From an uncultured Selenomonadaceae bacterium (GTDB lineage: Bacteria > Bacillota > Negativicutes > Selenomonadales > Selenomonadaceae), in the NCBI GenBank assembly GCA_905236325.1, contig CAJOPJ010000262.1:1-8445 (forward strand): a stretch of 8,445 bases of DNA, given 5' to 3'. The notes under the pieces were generated by a model. That model was not told where the DNA came from and ran no database searches. It saw nothing but the letters and a program-made list of their open reading frames with translations. Positions 5,725 to 8,445 of the stretch are shown in pieces; the stretch's first letter is position 1; the number at the start of each line of letters is the position of its first letter. A program made the position numbers and the translations under genes.

Positions 5725-6681
5725 ATGAAAAAAATTTTTAGTGCGATTCTGGCTTTAAGTTTGGTTTGTACTGCGCTTTTGCAGAAAGTTTATGCTGAAG
5801 ATGAACTGCAATTTGAATCTGTAAGTTACACTGCGCCAATAACTTTGCATTGGCTGGCTAAGGCTAATGTTCCTGAAGCTGTTGAATTTTTGGGCGGACT
5901 TAGTGCGGAAGATATTTTGAATAAGCACAGAATTATGAATCCTGCACGCGTTCAAAAAGCAAATGCAGTTCACCAAGAACTTTGCTACACTGCGCTGAAC
6001 GAATACATTGACGACGCGGAGTATACTACTATTGTTGATTTAGGTTGCGGAGTTTCGCCGCGCGGAATAAAAATGGTTCGCGACGGCAAAGATTACATAG
6101 GCGTTGAACTTGAGGCTGTTACACGCGCTATTGAAAGTTATACACCGCTTTTCCTTAACGATCGCGAAATTGAACATATCAGCTTTGCAACTGCCGATGT
6201 CACCGACCGTGAGGCTATGCTTGCTGCAGTTAGCAATGTTCAAGGCAAAATCTGCATTGTTGAACAAGGTTTGGCAATTTTCCTTACGCGTGAACAGCAA
6301 AAAGCTATGTTGGAAAATATACATGAAATGTTGCGTATTCACGGCGGTTGCTTTATAACAACTGACTACACAACAGGCGAAATTTTTTATGAAGGCGCAA
6401 CTGCACTTTATGGTAGAGAGGCTGCTTTTGGTATTTCGCACTCCACAGTGAAAATTTATTCCGATGTTGCCAACACTGATTTTGCAATGTCAGTTTTCGA
6501 TACGCACGAAGAAGCTATTAGTTTTATTAAAGCGCAAGGTTTTAAAGTTGAAAAGCGACCGCTGTTTACAGATTCAAAACAATTTTTGTACAGCGTGCAA
6601 GATTTAAGCGACGCGCAAATTAAAAAACTTCGCAAAGTCTTTAAGAAAAAATTGCTCTGGGTTATGACAATTGATGACTAA
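5725..6681 (+). CDS. Class I SAM-dependent methyltransferase-like protein with signal peptide
   Basis: A 318-residue protein with a Rossmann-type methyltransferase core. Motif I is IVDLGCGVSPRG (103-114), the acidic end of strand 2 is YIGVELE (124-130), and a post-strand-4 region contains VEQGLAIFLTREQ (179-191). The arrangement, including an Arg-containing helix just before motif I (NPARVQKANAVHQE), recalls leucine-carboxyl-methyltransferase-like (LCM) enzymes; this is a weak, by-eye match. Residues 1-24 look like a signal peptide: MKK, a hydrophobic core (about 4-19) and a likely cleavage after VYA (A24). There is no lipobox (the only early Cys, C15, is preceded by SLV). The ATG at 5725 follows AAGGCGGTGA (5711-5720), and no alternative downstream start has a ribosome site, so the leader appears genuine. 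It lies 12 bases after the EF-G-like gene, probably cotranscribed, and is closed by a strong terminator. Substrate unknown. An exported SAM enzyme is unusual, so catalytic function is uncertain. Confidence 0.75.
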   Translation: MKKIFSAILALSLVCTALLQKVYAEDELQFESVSYTAPITLHWLAKANVPEAVEFLGGLSAEDILNKHRIMNPARVQKANAVHQELCYTALNEYIDDAEYTTIVDLGCGVSPRGIKMVRDGKDYIGVELEAVTRAIESYTPLFLNDREIEHISFATADVTDREAMLAAVSNVQGKICIVEQGLAIFLTREQQKAMLENIHEMLRIHGGCFITTDYTTGEIFYEGATALYGREAAFGISHSTVKIYSDVANTDFAMSVFDTHEEAISFIKAQGFKVEKRPLFTDSKQFLYSVQDLSDAQIKKLRKVFKKKLLWVMTIDD

Positions 6682-6703
6682 AAATGTAAAATAATTTTTT
6701 TAG

Positions 6704-6734
6704 CAGGTTAGATTAAGTCTGACCTGTTTTTTTT
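6704..6734 (+). terminator. Rho-independent terminator after the methyltransferase-like gene
   Basis: CAGGTTAGA, loop TTAAG, TCTGACCTG forms an uninterrupted 9-bp stem (one T-G wobble) at 6704-6726. Eight T residues follow immediately (6727-6734). It ends the EF-G-like/methyltransferase transcript and insulates the chemoreceptor gene. Confidence 0.92.
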
Positions 6735-6735
6735 A

Positions 6736-6763
6736 TTGTAAAAAAATTTTTTTGTTATATAAT
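6736..6763 (+). promoter_or_regulatory. Candidate sigma-70-type promoter for the chemoreceptor gene
   Basis: A perfect TATAAT (6758-6763) lies 16 bases after a partial -35 box TTGTAA (6736-6741), just downstream of the terminator T-run and about 45 bases before the start codon. No flagellar sigma-28 motif (TAAA-N15-GCCGATAA) is visible, so the receptor appears to use the housekeeping sigma factor. The -35 box matches only four of six positions. Confidence 0.5.
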
Positions 6764-6808
6764 TCTATACTATGAGAGTTTTTTGAATTTTTTAAGAGGT
6801 GATGTTAA

Positions 6809-8445
6809 ATGTTTGGCAAGGAAGGTCTGGGAATACGCGAAAAATTATTGCTGGGGATTCTGCCGTTCGTGATTATAGGAATGATTGTATTGACTGCAAT
6901 ATCAGCGTACTTTTCCGGCGAAAGTATCGAAAATCAAATTTCGGAAACCATGAATTCCGAAATAAAAGCAAATGTTAACTTTGTAGATAATAAGCTAAAC
7001 TTGGCGCGTTCAACTGCAATGGATTTGGCACGCTTTGTCGGCAATACTTATCAAGGCACGCAAATGGCAACTTACAAGGAAGTTTTTTCCAAGACTATCT
7101 TGTCGAATGAACTTTTCAGCGGCGCAGGTATTTGGTTTGAGCCAAATGTCTTTGACGCTAATCAAATTTATGTCGGCCCTTACTGGTCCAGAAGTGGCAG
7201 TTCAATTTCTGAAACTTATGAATACAGCAATGCCGAATATAATTATTTTAATCAAGATTATTATAAAAATGCAAAATCTCTCGAGCATGAAGGCGCAAAT
7301 ATCACCGATCCTTACTACGATTCAACTTCAGGCACAATTATGTCAAGTTGTTCTGCACCAATTTTTAATGCCGCAGGACAATTTATTGGTTGCGTAACTG
7401 TCGATTTGAATTTGCAAGCTATTGATAATCTTATTGCCGGTATCAAAGTCGGCGAAGGCGGAAATGCACTTTTGACTTCCGGCGACGGTGTTTATATTTA
7501 CAGCGACGACGCAAATAAAGTCAAAAATGGCGTAAAAATCAGTCAAGACCCAGACAGCGAACTTGCCGCCGCAGGTTCAAGAATTTTAGCTAATGACAGC
7601 GGCACAGATTCTTACGGAGACCATAATTTGTATTATGCTTCAGTTCCGGAAGTCAACTGGAAATTGATTATCAGAATGCCAACTGCAGAAATTCAAGAAC
7701 CGGCAATAAGTTTGGTTAAAATTATGGTTATTGTTTGCTTGGTTATTTTGGCAGTGTCAGTTTTGGCTGTAATTGTTCAGGCAAATATTATTTCAAATGC
7801 GCTCAATAAATTGAAAACTTTTGCAGGAAAACTTGCTGACGGCGACTTAAGGCTTGAAAAATTGGAAGTTAAATCCAATGATGAAATCGGCGCATTGACT
7901 TTTGCCTTTAACAATATGGCAGAACATCTGCGCACCTTAATTACCAAAATGGCGACTACTGCTGAACAAGTTGCGGCAAGTTCCGAAGAATTGACTGCAA
8001 GCGCACAACAATCTGCTGACGCGTCGGTTCATGTTGCCGAAACTGTCAATGAAGTCAGCACAGATATTGAACAGCAAATGCAAAATATTGCAATGGCAAA
8101 GGATAGTATCGACATGGTGTCGAATGATATTCAGGAAATGTCAGGTCGTGCCGCAAATGTCGGTTCAACTTCAGAACGCACTGCTGCTGCCGCACAAACA
8201 GGTTCAGCTTTAATGCAGGAAGCTGTTGAAAAAATGGCTAGCATTGAACGCTCAGTTCTTGCGTCGGCCGAAGTTGTTGAAAAGCTCGGCGAACAATCTA
8301 AACAAATCGGTCAAATTGTTGAAGATATTTCAGGCATTTCTGAACAGACAAATTTATTGGCACTTAACGCTGCAATTGAAGCTGCAAGAGCCGGTGAACA
8401 TGGCAGAGGCTTTGCTGTTGTTTCTGAAGAAGTCAGAAAACTTGC
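6809..8445 (+). CDS. Methyl-accepting chemotaxis protein with dCache sensor (3' end cut by window edge)
   Basis: Transmembrane chemoreceptor that would signal to the CheA/CheW kinase complex; 545 residues are visible with no stop. Order: TM1 at about 13-34, an extracytoplasmic dCache-like sensor at about 36-295, TM2 at about 302-325, HAMP at about 326-380, then the coiled-coil signalling domain. The sensor shows the usual NQDYYKNA segment and the paired TDPYYDSTSG and APIFNAAGQFIGCVTVDLN strands. The Arg-x-Trp-Tyr pattern of amino-acid-binding dCache domains is replaced by NQDYY, so a different ligand is likely. The highly conserved hairpin tip occupies about 503-545, including EQTNLLALNAAIEAARAGE (512-530) and GRGFAVVSEEVRKL. 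The descending half of the hairpin lies beyond the window. The ATG at 6809 follows AAGAGGTGAT (6794-6803); the ATG at 6802 is in another frame. It stands alone behind its own promoter. Ligand unknown. Confidence 0.93.
   Translation, partial: MFGKEGLGIREKLLLGILPFVIIGMIVLTAISAYFSGESIENQISETMNSEIKANVNFVDNKLNLARSTAMDLARFVGNTYQGTQMATYKEVFSKTILSNELFSGAGIWFEPNVFDANQIYVGPYWSRSGSSISETYEYSNAEYNYFNQDYYKNAKSLEHEGANITDPYYDSTSGTIMSSCSAPIFNAAGQFIGCVTVDLNLQAIDNLIAGIKVGEGGNALLTSGDGVYIYSDDANKVKNGVKISQDPDSELAAAGSRILANDSGTDSYGDHNLYYASVPEVNWKLIIRMPTAEIQEPAISLVKIMVIVCLVILAVSVLAVIVQANIISNALNKLKTFAGKLADGDLRLEKLEVKSNDEIGALTFAFNNMAEHLRTLITKMATTAEQVAASSEELTASAQQSADASVHVAETVNEVSTDIEQQMQNIAMAKDSIDMVSNDIQEMSGRAANVGSTSERTAAAAQTGSALMQEAVEKMASIERSVLASAEVVEKLGEQSKQIGQIVEDISGISEQTNLLALNAAIEAARAGEHGRGFAVVSEEVRKL

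Noticed and set aside
3543..6712. Shared TTTAGCAGG at 3543 and near 6700, after the two terminators
   Set aside because: Nine bases in AT-rich surroundings with no further similarity; at 6704 the bases belong to the terminator stem. Treated as coincidence.

Overview
The window looks like chromosomal DNA from an anaerobic member of the Bacillota, most plausibly a Negativicutes-type bacterium. This is inferred from strong GGAGG-type ribosome binding sites, T-tailed hairpin terminators, very AT-rich intergenic DNA, two TTG starts, and membrane subunits of a sodium-pumping decarboxylase. No rRNA or other marker gene is present to settle the taxonomy.

Bases 1-1832 are a leftward block. One strong promoter (TTGAAA-N17-TATAAT, read leftward at 1832-1804) leads into a DMT/EamA exporter. 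The exporter's stop codon directly touches the start of a CsoR/RcnR-family metal sensor, and a nitroreductase cut by the left edge follows. This looks like a small self-regulated efflux or stress operon. The sensor has a His-Cys-His-Cys ligand set and a His-rich N-terminus.

Bases 1833-3540 carry a rightward pair: a one-helix OadG-like subunit and the beta (carboxyl-lyase/Na+ channel) subunit of a sodium-translocating decarboxylase. A clear terminator ends the pair. The carboxyltransferase and biotin-carrier subunits are absent here, so they must be encoded elsewhere.

Bases 3541-6734 carry a second rightward unit. It holds an EF-G-like GTPase of the EF-G-2 type, with altered P-loop and switch II residues. 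Twelve bases later comes a class I SAM-dependent methyltransferase-like protein that, unexpectedly, starts with a signal peptide. A near-perfect hairpin terminator closes the unit.

Bases 6735-8445 hold a promoter and a methyl-accepting chemotaxis protein (dCache sensor, HAMP, signalling hairpin). The gene runs off the right edge, just past the kinase-control tip.

Two intergenic gaps (430-459 and 1924-1951) contain degenerate copies of a heptamer resembling ACCRGTG, probably a dispersed genomic repeat. I see no insertion sequence, phage gene, CRISPR array, tRNA, rRNA or riboswitch. No gap between genes exceeds 200 bases. I do not see convincing evidence of a wholly new system. The points most worth a second look are the exported methyltransferase behind the EF-G paralogue, the metal-sensor/EamA/nitroreductase operon, and the decarboxylase membrane subunits without their partners.
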